Positions 24,301 to 35,147 of a DNA stretch of 64,000 nt are shown piece by piece. Location of the stretch: positions 38,700 to 102,699 of the forward strand of contig QKWP01001877.1 in the NCBI GenBank assembly GCA_003550325.1. The letters are read 5' to 3'. The first letter of the stretch is position 1; each line of letters starts with the position of its first letter. This DNA comes from Gigaspora rosea (Eukaryota; Glomeromycota; Glomeromycetes; Diversisporales; Gigasporaceae). Made by a program: the position numbers and the translations under genes. Under the pieces are notes generated by a model, which had not been told where the DNA came from, did no database searches, and was given only the letters and a program-made list of their open reading frames with translations.

Positions 24301-24409
24301 TTATTAAGAAAGTTTTTTAATATTTTATAATTAATTTATTATCTATTATATATTTTTTTTTTTAGCTTCACTTAATTTGGAAAAAAGAAACATAAAAAAT
24401 TTTCGCTGA
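21389..24409 (+). CDS. Candidate secreted micro-exon gene with ~20 three-nt exons
   Basis: Exon 1 (21389-21464) encodes MSKFCLIFIALAFITIIIS followed by a few more residues. This hydrophobic N-terminus looks like a signal peptide and ends at GTATAA. Downstream, T-rich AG and GTAAGT-like sites enclose exactly 3 nt at 21613 (AAT), 21688 (TTG), 22203 (GAA), 22295 (CTT), 22428 (GTG), 22505 (TTC), 22760 (CGG), 23037 (ATG), 23116 (CCA), 23288 (CGG), 23359 (ATA), 23451 (CTA), 23784 (CTT), 23924 (ATA), 24006 (TTC), 24098 (ATG) and 24272 (ATT). Another at 24180 (AGG) has ATAAGT in place of GTAAGT. Longer ones are 22613-22631 (19 nt) and 22852-22856 (5 nt), which together keep frame. A last exon could run from 24366 to TGA at 24407-24409 with a basic tail (LEKRNIKNFR). 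Exon 2 (AGGCAA or GCAA near 21551) decides the frame and is ambiguous: AGGCAA would make a stop. At least one open path from ATG to the last exon exists, but the exact set of exons cannot be chosen without RNA. No homology is recognised. Confidence 0.55.
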
Positions 24410-25966
24410 GTTTAAGTGTAAAGAAAAACAAGGATAATATTTTAGCAGGTAATTATTAAATAAAAATATTTATTTAACAATATATAAATAAATAAATAAT
24501 TTTATTTTATATCTTTAAGTGATCAGAATATAGAAAAGATGATATATTGAAACATAAAATATTAGAGACTAAGTAATCAAAGCTATATTAGGTGTATTAA
24601 TAATTTTAATATGATTAGATTTCATCAGTGAAATTAAAAATGAATGAATAAAATATCATTTTAATTCGATTACTTATAAAGAAAAGTACAAAATTCTAAA
24701 TAATTCCTCTAAATATTGCGCTTCTTTTTCCAATTTCTTTTGAGTGAAATCTCTTTATAAGAACTATCTCTAAAAAGTTATCCATTTTTTGCAAAAGTTC
24801 TAGTAAATTTTTTTGGTTGTACTTATGGTACAAATTTGTTTTTTAATAAATTTATATATTCTATTAGTTGAACACCAAAAATTTGTATATTAACATAAAA
24901 TATTCAAACATAACTTTGTTTTGTTTTTTGACATCTTGTAGACATTTTGTAAGCAATTCCTTGTTTTTTTAATGAGTTGAATCAGTTTGAAATTTTTAAT
25001 AAATATATTACTGACTGTTATATCGATATATATCAATAGCGATAATGATTGTTTTTTCATATAACATAGTTTTGATTACTTAGTCCGTTTATCACCCTAA
25101 TATAAAATATGTTTTTATTTTTGTTTTTGGAAAAATTTTTTTTCTTAATTACGTTAATCAACCTCCTGTGACATGTGCTACAGTGTGCGACACCTAAAGT
25201 CTAAAATAATTTCAAAAATTAATAGCTCATGATACAGAAAAGATAAAAAAAAGGAAGCTGCTAAATTGTAGCCAAGCTAATTTGCTACAACTTAATGACT
25301 TTATTTTGAAAATAATTATTATATATTATTGATTTATATCACTTTAAATATTTATGATATGATAAAAAATTACCAAAAATGGGACAAGTCACATGTTTTA
25401 GTTTTTGTTTATTGGCTAATTTTTAAAAAATTTGTTAATTAATAAAATTTTAGCAACTAAAAAAAAATTTTAACCAATTAAAATACAAGTAATCAATAAA
25501 ACCAGCTGGGTTAAGTATGACGCGAGTCAGTATGGCTTCTATCTAAATTCATTATGAATTTTTTTAAAATAGGACAAATTCGTTGCGAATTAGCATTTTA
25601 GTCTTTAGATGTCTTGAACTGTATCAAATCAGATGTGCAGATTTGCATGCACATTACATAATTTGTTTCTTCCTATAACAAATAAAATTACATTAAAACA
25701 CACAGCAGTTTATAACTTTGTTTACATTTTGTATTGCCTTTTTTTTCTTACTCTTTTTTTTTCTTATAGTTTTTTTTTTTTACAAGAAAATCAAGGCTAT
25801 CTCTCAAAGTTGACACAAGGAAATATAAGTCAACACAAAGTTCAACATTGAAGCTTACCAAGAAAATTTGCAATGAAAATGCCTCTTCTACGATATAAGA
25901 AGTCTTTACCAAGATAAAAAGATGTTTAAGAGGTTAGTATTTTTTTATTTGAAGTTTGTAGTAGGT
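24410..25966. other. AT-rich intergenic
   Basis: One more AG-CAG-GTAATT micro-exon-like signature lies at 24446-24448, beyond the proposed stop. Otherwise there are only low-complexity A/T and unrecognised short frames. Confidence 0.4.
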
Positions 25967-26244
25967 AGAGTTCCTCAAATTCAAATCAAATCAAATATTG
26001 GATCAATTTGAATTTGATCAAATCAAATTGACCCTGATTTGAATTTGATTTGATTCAAATATTTGAATTTGAATTTGATTTGAATTTGAATTTTTAATAG
26101 TAATTTTCAAATCAAATCAAATATTTGTCAAATCAAATCAAATTTGGCCATATTTGAATTTGATCAAATCAAATATAGTCAAATTTGATTGATCAAATAT
26201 TTAATTCAAATATTTGAAGATCAAATCAAATTGCAGAACCCTAG
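25967..26244. mobile_element. hAT-like MITE with CAAATTTGA words, copy 1
   Basis: It starts agagttcctc and ends gaaccctag. The flanking duplications tagtaggt are at 25959-25966 and 26245-26252. The interior is almost wholly aattcaaatcaaat / atttgatttgaatt words in both orientations. Copy 2 lies at 56096-56340 with its own, different 8-bp duplication, which proves independent insertion. Confidence 0.85.
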
Positions 26245-26454
26245 TAGTAGGTAGTTAATAAAGAAACTGGAAACATGTTGAGCCACAGAAAGTATGGTAG
26301 ATGGCCTACTGTAAACATCCTTCTTTTGTAATTGCCCAAAAACTTCCTGTGGAAATCATTGAAAATAAGGTTGTACTCCATTTTTAGAAAAACAACTATT
26401 AAAACACAACAACAACAATAAGAAAAGAAGATTATAAACCAGGTGGGAGCATGC

Positions 26455-26550
26455 TAAAGCTTATATCCTTAATAAGATTGAGTAATGATTTTGCTGGTTT
26501 TGCGAAGAAGAAATTAAGCTATATTTACATGCTCTTTGTGAATATCCTTG
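26455..26550 (+). pseudogene. LINE-like C-terminal zinc-knuckle fragment
   Basis: The plus-strand frame reads CWFCEEEIKLYLHALCEYP after two stops. A C-x2-C...H-x3-C motif rich in acidic residues is typical of the C-terminus of non-LTR retrotransposon polyproteins. The surrounding 25.8-26.8 kb sequence may be more of the same relic but has no open frame. Confidence 0.4.
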
Positions 26551-27029
26551 ATTTTTTGCTCAAGGAAAAAAATCTTCTATATATAGTATTATTATAGGAA
26601 TTTATGTGAATACAAAAAAGAAATATCAAGCTTAGCTAAAAGAAATACACCAAAAAATTAGGTGGCAAAATTTCTACTAAATAAAGAAGTAAATTGTACT
26701 ATATGAACAAAGAATATACTGGTAATTATATTGTGACTTGTGAAAGTTTTTTTAATTTTTGTAATAAAATTATTATATTTTTCAAAGAGATGCTTTTATA
26801 AAAAATTCTGTTTATTAAAAATGTCCTTTTCTTAAATAGAGTTTTTTTTTAAAACAAACTGATCTTTACCCTTAAGTTGTCCGAAATGAGAAATTATATA
26901 TTCTAAAATTTTATAATTTGAATAAAAGTTTATATTTAATTTTCGAAATACTATAAATTCAAGTTAAAATAATTTTAAAAAAAAATAAATAAAAATAAAA
27001 AAATGAAAAAATGTCTAGTTTAATGCCAA

Positions 27030-27140
27030 AGTTTGGGGTTTATATTTTTTTAAGGTTAAGATTTTTAAGGTTAGAATTGATAAAAGTATATGTGGATTTA
27101 ACAGGGTTTATATCAAATAGAGACCCAAATTTCGTATTAA
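27030..27140. repeat. Decayed partner of the 58304-58521 element
   Basis: It shares in order tttggggt, ggttaag/ggttaggg, a tatatgtggattt/tatatatggatttt block, agggtttat/agggcttat and a gagacccaaattt/gagaccccaaattt block with 58385-58490. Terminal repeats are no longer clear. The plus-strand ORF 27011-27193 overlaps it and is therefore not a gene. Confidence 0.5.
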
Positions 27141-27219
27141 AAATAAAATTTAATAAAAGAGAGTTATCATTCATTCCTAGTGCTACCCTCTAATTAACCA
27201 ATTGGGATACAAGATCAGG

Positions 27220-27470
27220 TGTAATGTAAAATTGAAGTGAAACAGCTATTTTTTAAAAAATCACTTCTAACTTAAAATTTTGACTATGAAACTACAATTT
27301 TTTTTACAGTAGCAAAAAAAATTCTTTGTGAAATTTTGGGTTAGAGAGATCATCTAATTACTGCCCTTACCAAACCCTAACCTTTATCTGGTTTTGTTTT
27401 AATTAATATAATTAAAACAAACAAAATGATTGGTCGATTAAAGGGTAGCGATACATTACACTAGTGATGA
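27220..27470. mobile_element. MITE copy related to 27947-28254, opposite orientation
   Basis: The segment ttttttaaaaaatcacttct, then cttaaaattttgactatgaa, matches the reverse complement of 28080-28160. Only the core is well conserved; the ends are uncertain. Confidence 0.45.
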
Positions 27471-27946
27471 AAGATAATTGTCTTAATAAAATTACTAATT
27501 TCTAATTTTTTAAAAGACAATTACTACACTATTACTACATACTATATATATAGTACATATAAATATTATTGTACAGTATTAGTCAAAAAAAATATGTAAA
27601 TAATAAATTAGGGTATATTGTATATTGATACTTTTTATACTATATTAAAAAAGCCTAATTTGTAAAAAACCAACAATATACTTGATCCTCAAACCCTAAA
27701 TTTTGTAACTAAAAATTTATCAAATTTGACAAATGTGCTATAATATACTATAAAAACTGGCCAGTTAACTAATAATTTGTTTTAGCCAATTTTTTTATCA
27801 TTAGCCAGGATTATTAATTTGTTTTTTTAAATATTATCGCAAAATAGCTCCAAGGGTTTTTATTTTGAAACACAAAGTTTGAAGAATTAATTTAACCAAA
27901 TACAAAATATATATTTAGTATGATATAATTTATTGAAAAATGTTAT
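27471..27946. other. AT-rich intergenic
   Basis: No coding, RNA or clear repeat structure seen. Confidence 0.4.
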
Positions 27947-28254
27947 TGTTACTAGCGGTGACAGTCACTGAAGCATGATCGGCCAATTAAATCATGTAAT
28001 GTTATGATCAAAACAAAAACAAAGCATTGAACTTACTATCGTTAGGGTCACGGTTAAGGTTCAGATAGAGTGTAGTATATAGTAAAATTTTGCAAAAAAA
28101 GTTTTTTTGTATAAAAAAAAGTAGTTTCATAGACAAATTTTAAGTTAGAAGTGATTTTTTAAAAAATCAAAGTTTTTACATTTTTCATGTTACACATGAT
28201 CCTTTGATCTAATTGGTCGATCACAATCCAGTGACTGTAACCACTGGTGACAAA
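27947..28254. mobile_element. MITE with ~42-bp imperfect terminal inverted repeats
   Basis: The left arm contains ggtgacagtcactg and gatcggccaatta. The right arm is the inverse with taattggtcgatcac and cagtgactgtaacc. The interior has poly-A/T and gtagtttcatagacaaattt. Related pieces occur at 3838-4105, 27220-27470 and, for the end sequence, near 51950 and 53925. Confidence 0.6.
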
Positions 28255-28724
28255 TAGATTCACCCTAATTTATTAGCAATATATTAAGTTTTTGTTTCCA
28301 ATTAAAAGAGCTGTTTACAATTTTAATATCTAACTTCTTAAATAGATTATTTACTTAAGCGAGTTAAAATTTATAACTTAGATAAGCAGGATTATAAATT
28401 AATAAAAGAATTAATTAAAAGATATCTATTATTATTAAGGCATTTTATTTGTTTATTATTATTTTAGATTTAATTTTTAGATATTAAATATTATTAAAGT
28501 ATTTAAATTTTTTTCAAAATAATATAAATGTTTAAATAAATTCAAAAAATCCTAAAAAGTTTTATATTCATATCTACAAATTAGACTTAAAGATTTGCTA
28601 ATATGGATATAATTTTCTATAACAGATTATATCCACTAAAAATTTGAAAGTGCTGAATATGGGTAGACAATTTTTAAGTGTAATTTTTAAAAGTAAAAAG
28701 TTTTCATTAGACCATCGTGAAGGA
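28255..28724. other. AT-rich intergenic
   Basis: This lies downstream of the BTB pseudogene stop. No feature was recognised. Confidence 0.4.
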
Positions 28725-29105
28725 TTAGAATTCAACACTCAATTCCACATCTATTAACTTGTCCCAAAATTTTCTTTTATCCATTTGAAAGTTATCAAGA
28801 TTCAAAAGTGAGATCAAAGCTTTTTCTGAAATATTTGTAAAGTCTTCTGAATCCAAAAGAATAATTGGATGTTTAGCAATAATATTATTATAAAATTTTG
28901 TAAAACTTCAAATTCATCATTTTCAAAACTTAATTTATAAACTTTAGCAAAATTTCAACGTATCCATGAAGAATGACATTTAACCAATTGTGATTGCGTA
29001 GTATGACCCAATTCTTCGATATTAAATTCATTAGCAGTAATTAAAAGATCAAGAATAGTAGATGCATCGACTTCATCAAATCGAATGATACCACCGTAAA
29101 TGTAT
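28725..29105 (-). pseudogene. BTB/BACK-domain protein fragment
   Basis: Minus strand, after a clear acceptor (tttatag), reads YIYGGIIRFDEVDASTILDL, then ITANEFNIEELGHTTQSQLV, and ends in a TAA at 28725. This is the last helix of a BTB domain followed by a BACK-like region (LLDSEDFTNISEKALISLL) as in the BTB-Kelch/TLDc families expanded in Glomeromycotina. These are usually Cullin-3 adaptors. One in-frame TGA (after SSWIR) and one frameshift (after EVLQNF) break it. The first half of the BTB domain is not found upstream, and the sequence at 29280-29500 is unrelated. Confidence 0.7.
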
Positions 29106-29800
29106 CTATAAATTTTAAAAAAAGAAAATATATTTGTTAATTAAAGATTTAAAATCTAAAATTCATTGATAACAAAGAAATACTGTATAAAACTATAACT
29201 TATTTGATAATGATTTCAAAGACAATAATAGAAATATGGGGTTTAATAATTTTTTTAATATTCCCTTTATAACTTGCCCTAATCAATTCATTACGAAAAT
29301 CAGAACATCGAGAATTTTAAGATAATTGAATGGACAGCTCTGTTGTTTATGATGACGCCTTGACTCAGAATATGACCTTCATCACGACTAGTCATTAAAC
29401 TCCTTTTTTGCACTACACCCAAACGCCCAAAATTAGCTTTAGCAATTTTTCCAGGATCATTAATGGACGAACACTTCCTTCAATAAAATGCAGCCTTATA
29501 AGTAGCCCTAAAAAAAAATTAAAAATTTAATTTTTTATTGTCTCGTCTTAACTATCTAATATTTAGTACGTATGCTCGTTTGTACGGATTTATTACAAGT
29601 TACGTTTACTGCGTAAAAATAATTATACCGTGTAACATCTAATTTAACGATTTTCATTTGTGTTACCCAACTTGCATCCTACATTTTTTCGGGGAATGTC
29701 CCCAAACGATCGGGCAGATTTATATTGCTCTTGAAGGGCAACGGATTCTACCGTCGGTAGCGATACTCGAGCAATACGAGCATAAAACCATGGGCCAACA
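29106..29800. other. Unrecognised coding-like scraps
   Basis: Minus strand ~29330-29500 gives a readable run (SINDPGKIAKANFGRLGVVQ) between stops. I do not recognise the family; it could be a transposase or host gene scrap. The rest is uninformative. Confidence 0.3.
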
Positions 29801-29814
29801 ACTGGAAGAAAGTA

Positions 29815-29975
29815 TGAAATAACGACGCCACCAAAATGGACGACACAAGCGACGAAAAAAAAATCACCGAAATAACAACGCTACCGGAATGGGCTGACAA
29901 TAAAAAAAAAAGTATGAAAAAAAAAAGCTCCGAAATAACGACGCCGCCGAACTGGACGAAGAACGAAACCGTGAT
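29815..29975. repeat. Three imperfect ~55-65 bp tandem units
   Basis: Units start gaaataacgacgccaccaaa, gaaataacaacgctaccgga and gaaataacgacgccgccgaa, separated by variable A runs. They are GC-rich relative to the flanks. No open frame spans them. Confidence 0.55.
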
Positions 29976-30232
29976 TGAAGAAAGAATACATGTTAATACA
30001 AAAAATTAAAAAGAAAAAAAAAATTATTATGTATGCTTAAAACAATGTAAATAAAAATACCAAGAAAATTAGAAAATGATTTGTTCGTAAATGACTTCTC
30101 TTTAAGGTGTCCAGAAACCGAGAACACATACGAACGTTGGAATAATCCTCGTCGTGCCAAAAGTGTACCACATTTAACTCCTTTTCTCCCCTTTTCTTGA
30201 AGTTCTGAGCATGGCCTATTTGTTCAAAGTGC

Positions 30233-30830
30233 CTATCTAAATTTGATGACCAAAATCACTATAGGTTTGGATGTATTATCTTTTGTTATTGCGAGATCGC
30301 AATAAAGATGATGATACTTACCATCATCATCAAATGTAATTTGGCCCGTTACTTCAAGATGATGTGTCTTTGTAAGCCAATTATGCAGGATTCTATACAT
30401 CTCTGCATCGTAGACACACTCTCTAGGTACTTTCACTTACTCCTTGTTTGGAATCAGCTCGTAACTTGTTTGAATTTTATATGCACGACTTGATCCCAGC
30501 TTGATGGTTTTTTTATCAAAAGTACCTTGAGAATTCCTATGGATTCATTGGTTTACAAAGGTATATCTGCTCTTGGAAGACAGAGATAATTTTCATCATT
30601 CTGGATAAATTCTCTTTCTCTGGTGTGGCGGTGAAGATGATGGCGATGATGAGGAGGAGGATAATGATGATGACAAAAGGGGTGATTTTTCGGGTGATGA
30701 TGACGGGGGTAATGTTTCAGATGTAGTTGATGCTTATGGTTGCAACGACGAAGATTGAGGTTCCAATACCTTTTTATCTTTATTATGCTTGTTCCACAAG
30801 GCATTTATTTTCTTGATATCGGTCTATGTA
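30233..30830 (-). pseudogene. Decayed hypothetical gene with Ser/Pro-rich linker
   Basis: Minus strand: after an acceptor near 30830 the frame gives TDIKKINALWNKHNKDKKVL, then a Ser/Pro run (PPSSSPEKSPLLSSSLSSSS) with an internal stop. Further on, 30233-30436 is open (VPRECVYDAEMYRILHNWL, then YHHLYCDLAITKDN). The latter resembles a repeated Glomeromycotina family with a 'YCDLTI' strand, possibly a restriction-nuclease-like fold; that reading is memory-based and weak. Stops and a frame change between the two blocks mark it as a pseudogene. The His-rich frame 30553-30804 is a shadow of the Ser-rich run. Confidence 0.5.
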
Positions 30831-32139
30831 AAGCAAAATTAATTAGAACTGTTTTATGGTAACCCAGAGTTGGTAACTTTGCTATCCATTGAGAGAGAAA
30901 ATTAATGTAGTTCAATGAACCTCAATGTATAAGTATCCAATGAGATTCTCCACTAAGTTCGTTGCAACCTTTGTAATAATCATAATCAGACAATAAGCAA
31001 GATAGATAGATGGTGGATGCAGGAATATACTATTAAGTTTTTTGTTTTACCATAAAATCTCGAAAATAACGCACAGGGTGAGTGTTTAAAATAATTTGTA
31101 AAATTAAATTTATTACCTACCGGAATCGAATATGTTGTAGTGTCAATACAATTTTTTCTATTCTATTTCTGGTTTTCCTTCTATAGTCAGAAAGATCTCT
31201 AACTATAGAAAGCTGGAAATTACAATTTTCGACCAGAATTAAGCTTAATTCGGGTCAAGATTCGAAAAACGCCAGGCCCGCTATTTCAAGATTTTACGGT
31301 ATAAATGAAAATACGTAACCCATTTCTTATCCGAAATCAGTAGGATTATATCCATCAAGTAGCAGTTAACAGACATCCATTTCAATAATTTGCAATGGTA
31401 AAATTTACCCTCAACTCTTATCAAGTCGCAGTTAATAGGTACAAGATACCTGGGCGAACCCCTCTATCCAAATTTATTATTCTTATTATACTTACGTTTT
31501 TTTTATGTTTTTTTTTATCCTTGTCACGAATTTCATTGTCACATGAATTGTCATCCTTAACAAAGTGACAAAATGTAGAAGTGACCACTCTTCAAAGGGA
31601 AAGTATTTGGAATAAGGGATGTTTTCATTATTTTTACGAGAGTGCATGTTTTAAAATTTGATGTTTTCTTCCGGGTCATCTGGTAATCCGGTTGCTAGTA
31701 ATTAGGATTAACTAAAAATAGTTAATGTATAAATATATTCATAATAATTATTAAAAATGTGGGGATCTTACAAATTTAGAAAACTCTCGATAATAAAAAA
31801 TGAGTTAATAAAGATTTGAGCGTCCTGCGATCAAGCAGGTGATAAAAAAAAAAAAAAAAAAAAATTTGATGTATTAATGAAAAAAAGAAACAAAATATAT
31901 CATACTATTTTTTTTCGATTAGGTAATGTTCAAATTTGTACAAGGCCGGTCTTATTTACTGATAATCAATAGCGATAGAGTCGAATGAGCTGATAACACA
32001 ATTTTAAACTTCCTTATTTGGAAGGGCATTTGAAGTGTGCTTAAAGTTGCCAATTTGGGTACCTGAAGTTACACTTGACTGATAGCGATAATTTTAGGTA
32101 AGTGTACCGGTAATTTCTTAGTGTTTCTATTGTGAAAGT
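30831..32139. other. Intergenic, no recognisable gene
   Basis: It contains a small hairpin at 31175-31205 (ctatagt...actatag) and a poly-A tract near 31845. Nothing coding is supported. Confidence 0.4.
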
Positions 32140-32282
32140 CTTCATAGTAAGTATTGACAATTATAAAATCATAATCAGGTTAGATTTAAATCTTCATATA
32201 TAGTAAGTATTGAATATTATTATATAATCATAATCAGTTTTAAATCTTCATAGTATTGACAATTATAAAATCATAATCAGGT
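32140..32282. repeat. Three ~52-bp tandem units
   Basis: Units begin cttcatagtaagtattgac (32140), cttcatatatagtaagtat (32192) and cttcatagtattgac (32246). Each continues into a taaaatcataatcag-like block. Confidence 0.6.
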
Positions 32283-32524
32283 TTAAAAAAAAACTGTAAT
32301 AAAGTCCATAAAATCACACCATCGGGGTCTATAAAAAGTGTAGGGAATGAATTATTTTTATATATTTAATAATAGCTAGTCCAAGAAATAAATATGCTTA
32401 TATGGGAGTGCGACTATGTAAAATACAAAGGATATTTAATCGTACTAACTTAGCAGAGTAACTTATTGTGTATTTGAACAGTTTTTTTATTATAGAGGTA
32501 GGTTTTTATTTGAACTCTCAATGT

Positions 32525-32746
32525 CTATAATTGTATGATCCAATTTTTAGTGCATCGATTTTTTAAATTTGCAATCGCTCCATATTTTTCCATCATGTGA
32601 TAGATTGCATCTCGAATTCTTAGGGTAGATTCATCGTTTGGATCACATTTATTTAAATCCGCAAAAGCTTTATCATATTTACCAATCAGATAATAAGTAG
32701 CACTATAATTTTTTAATGTAATAGCATCATCTAGATCTAATTCCAT
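32525..32746 (-). pseudogene. Short TPR fragment
   Basis: The 73-codon frame includes LIGKYDKAFADLNKCDPNDE and TLRIRDAIYHMMEKYGAI, i.e. about one and a half TPR units. It matches the decayed array at 1340-2410 in sequence. The glutamate/proline block after LNK is shortened. It may be a solo relic; nothing on either side extends it. Confidence 0.55.
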
Positions 32747-32759
32747 TTATTTATTTTAG

Positions 32760-33500
32760 AACTTTATATTTTATCCAACATACGATAATAGCGCAGTTTT
32801 AACTCAAAAATATTAAATTATAGTTCGAGAAGATACTGATATTGGTAAGAGAAGTAAAACAATAGATCTAGTAACGTGCCATAAATTTCATTGCCATATC
32901 AGCCCATAAAATTTGATTAAGAATTTTCTAATAGGACGAACTTTATCAAAGATATCTTTGCCATAAATTTGGAACAGAGGAATAAAGTTAGATTAAAGAT
33001 GCAAGAAAATTTTATATATGGCTAGGAAGCATTATTCTCAATTAATAATCAAAATTTTATTTGAAGCAATTAAAAGATAAAAATAATAAAAAGCGTCAAA
33101 TTTTTTTTAAAGGAATTATCATTATAGATTAATGATGTGGTAGAATCATTCCAATGATGTTACGCTTAAGCCGTAACTAGCTAAAGCTTATGTCGACGAC
33201 AATCTTTGGGACGATTCTACTGCATCACTACTATAGATATACCTACATAATTAATCTAATTACTAAATTCTTTATTATAATATGATATATATATATATAG
33301 TATTAAATACTTTAACATTGATATTTTATAATCAATTTATCTTTAAAATACGAACCCGAAAATTGATTATTTGGTGCTTTACCAACTTCAATGATATCTA
33401 AAAGAAGGCTACATAGGTTTATCTACCATACGGTGCTGCCTACAGCATCGAGCATGACAAATATATATATAGTATGCCTTAGACTGGCATATGGGTTCTG
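32760..33500. mobile_element. Intergenic with one MITE-like inverted repeat
   Basis: Bases ~33131-33230 form an imperfect hairpin: taatgatgtggtagaatcat at the left, and gattctactgcatcactact as the inverted partner at the right. The rest is unremarkable. Confidence 0.45.
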
Positions 33501-33506
33501 TCGCGT

Positions 33507-33599
33507 AGATGCTGGTGAAATTAATTTCACCAATTCAACATCAATTTACCAATAATGGTGAAATTATTTCACCACTTCAATTTTATTTCACCAGCATCT
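33507..33599. mobile_element. 93-bp MITE with GGTGAAAT words
   Basis: The left end agatgctggtgaaat is inverted at the right (atttcaccagcatct). Between them ggtgaaat/atttcacc occurs repeatedly in both orientations. There is no coding. Confidence 0.7.
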
Positions 33600-34020
33600 T
33601 TAGTACTGTAGTAGTGACACTGTAGTGACCAGTACTGCAGTAATACAGTATTATTCCAATTATTCTAACACCCTCATTAATAACTAGTTTTACGCTCTTT
33701 TAATTCCAATAACAATCCAGTAAAAGCTAGTGCTGATCGACAGTAAAGGAAGATATGATTGAAAAAGAATTACTTTTTTTTAGGTGTATGCCTATTAGTT
33801 AGTATTATTAGAATAATAACGCATATAATAATCAGCGCAAGAATTTAATGCATAAAAAAAGCGCGATGATAATGTTCTATCCTTAGGGTAGAATAGTTTA
33901 TACCTAAATTTTGCAATAAAGTTTTTTAAGATAGAGAGAGATAGTTTCATATAGACAATATTTTTTAATCGTAAAGCTGCGAAACATCAGATATCGCACA
34001 TCTTCGTGTTATTTCGAGTA
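33600..34020. other. Intergenic, no recognisable feature
   Basis: Contains a run of cagt/actg steps near 33600-33650. Nothing else was seen. Confidence 0.4.
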
Positions 34021-34027
34021 CGTCACA

Positions 34028-34499
34028 TTGGGGTGGTCGATTTCCTATGCAAATCAAAATTATGTATACAGTAATATAAAGGTTTATTATTTAAAATTTT
34101 TATATTTTTATTTATGAACTATAATTCTTCGCGGATTTCAATAGAAGTACAGCCTTAATGGCTCGATGGTTTGGGAAAAAAAATTTTGTTGTGAAGACCA
34201 ATATTATGTCATTGCAAACAAAGTTATAGAACTATTTTTTTTCATTTACATATAAAATTGACTCAAATCCTTTTTAGAACAGTAGTTTAAAAAAATTTTT
34301 TTTATATTTAAAGAAAAGAAATAATTCTATAATTTTGTTTATAAAGACATAATATTAGTCTTTACAAACATTTATCCGGGCCATTAAGGCAGTACAGTAC
34401 ATCTATATAGTACATAAATAAAAACCGAGATCCATATAAAAATTTCAAATAATAAACTTTTATTATACTATACATAGTTTTGATTTACGACCACCCTAA
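34028..34499. mobile_element. MITE carrying a second MITE nested inside
   Basis: The outer element has ~100-bp imperfect inverted repeats beginning ttggggtggtcg and ending cgaccaccctaa. It is flanked by cgtcaca at 34021-34027 and 34500-34506. The inner element (about 34148-34395) has its own ~95-bp arms starting acagccttaatggc and ending gccattaaggca. The inner one sits almost exactly in the centre of the outer, so it inserted later or the pair moves as one fold-back unit. Confidence 0.75.
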
Positions 34500-35147
34500 C
34501 GTCACATGTGCGTTATTCGAAGCCAAAAGCTAATTTTCTGAGCTTCGATTATTATTACGCAGATATTATAAATTCGTAAGTCATAAAAATTACGGCTTAT
34601 CGTTATAAATGTTGCACGTATTGTACGTTAAATTAAAATTTGATTCAGATATTAGGGTAAGTGTAGATATTATAATTATTTTAATCTGAGACGCCCACGG
34701 ACATTAGGTATTGTGTATTAATTCTATTAAATATACGTTACATTTAGAAATATTAAACAAATAGTATTCGAATCCATAAAAAAGCATGATGGAGTAGGTG
34801 TACAATAAATCCCTGTTATTTTTACATATAATTACTTGAATTTTAAAATAATATCCATAATTGTACTTCGCGGTATGTCTTATAAGAGGCAAATTTAAAT
34901 TAATATATGCGAATTACTCATAAAAAATTAAAAGAAATATATAATATCCTGCAATCCTTTTTATTTAAAAATCAATTTACTACGAGAATATATCTTAATG
35001 AACATCAAACGTCCAGGAAGAATGATGACTAATTTCATCCATTATGCTTTCAAACGTTTCATAATTATTCGGCCCATTTTTACCGTTCTATATAAAGATC
35101 AATGTAAGAATGACGTGAAATGAGTTAAATTACATATTTTTTTATAG
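34500..35147. other. Intergenic downstream of polymerase kappa
   Basis: No gene was seen. It holds the likely 3' end of the convergent minus-strand gene. Confidence 0.4.

Noticed and set aside
30553..30804. His-rich minus-strand ORF
   Set aside because: It is a shadow frame of the Ser/Pro-rich linker in the decayed gene on the same strand.
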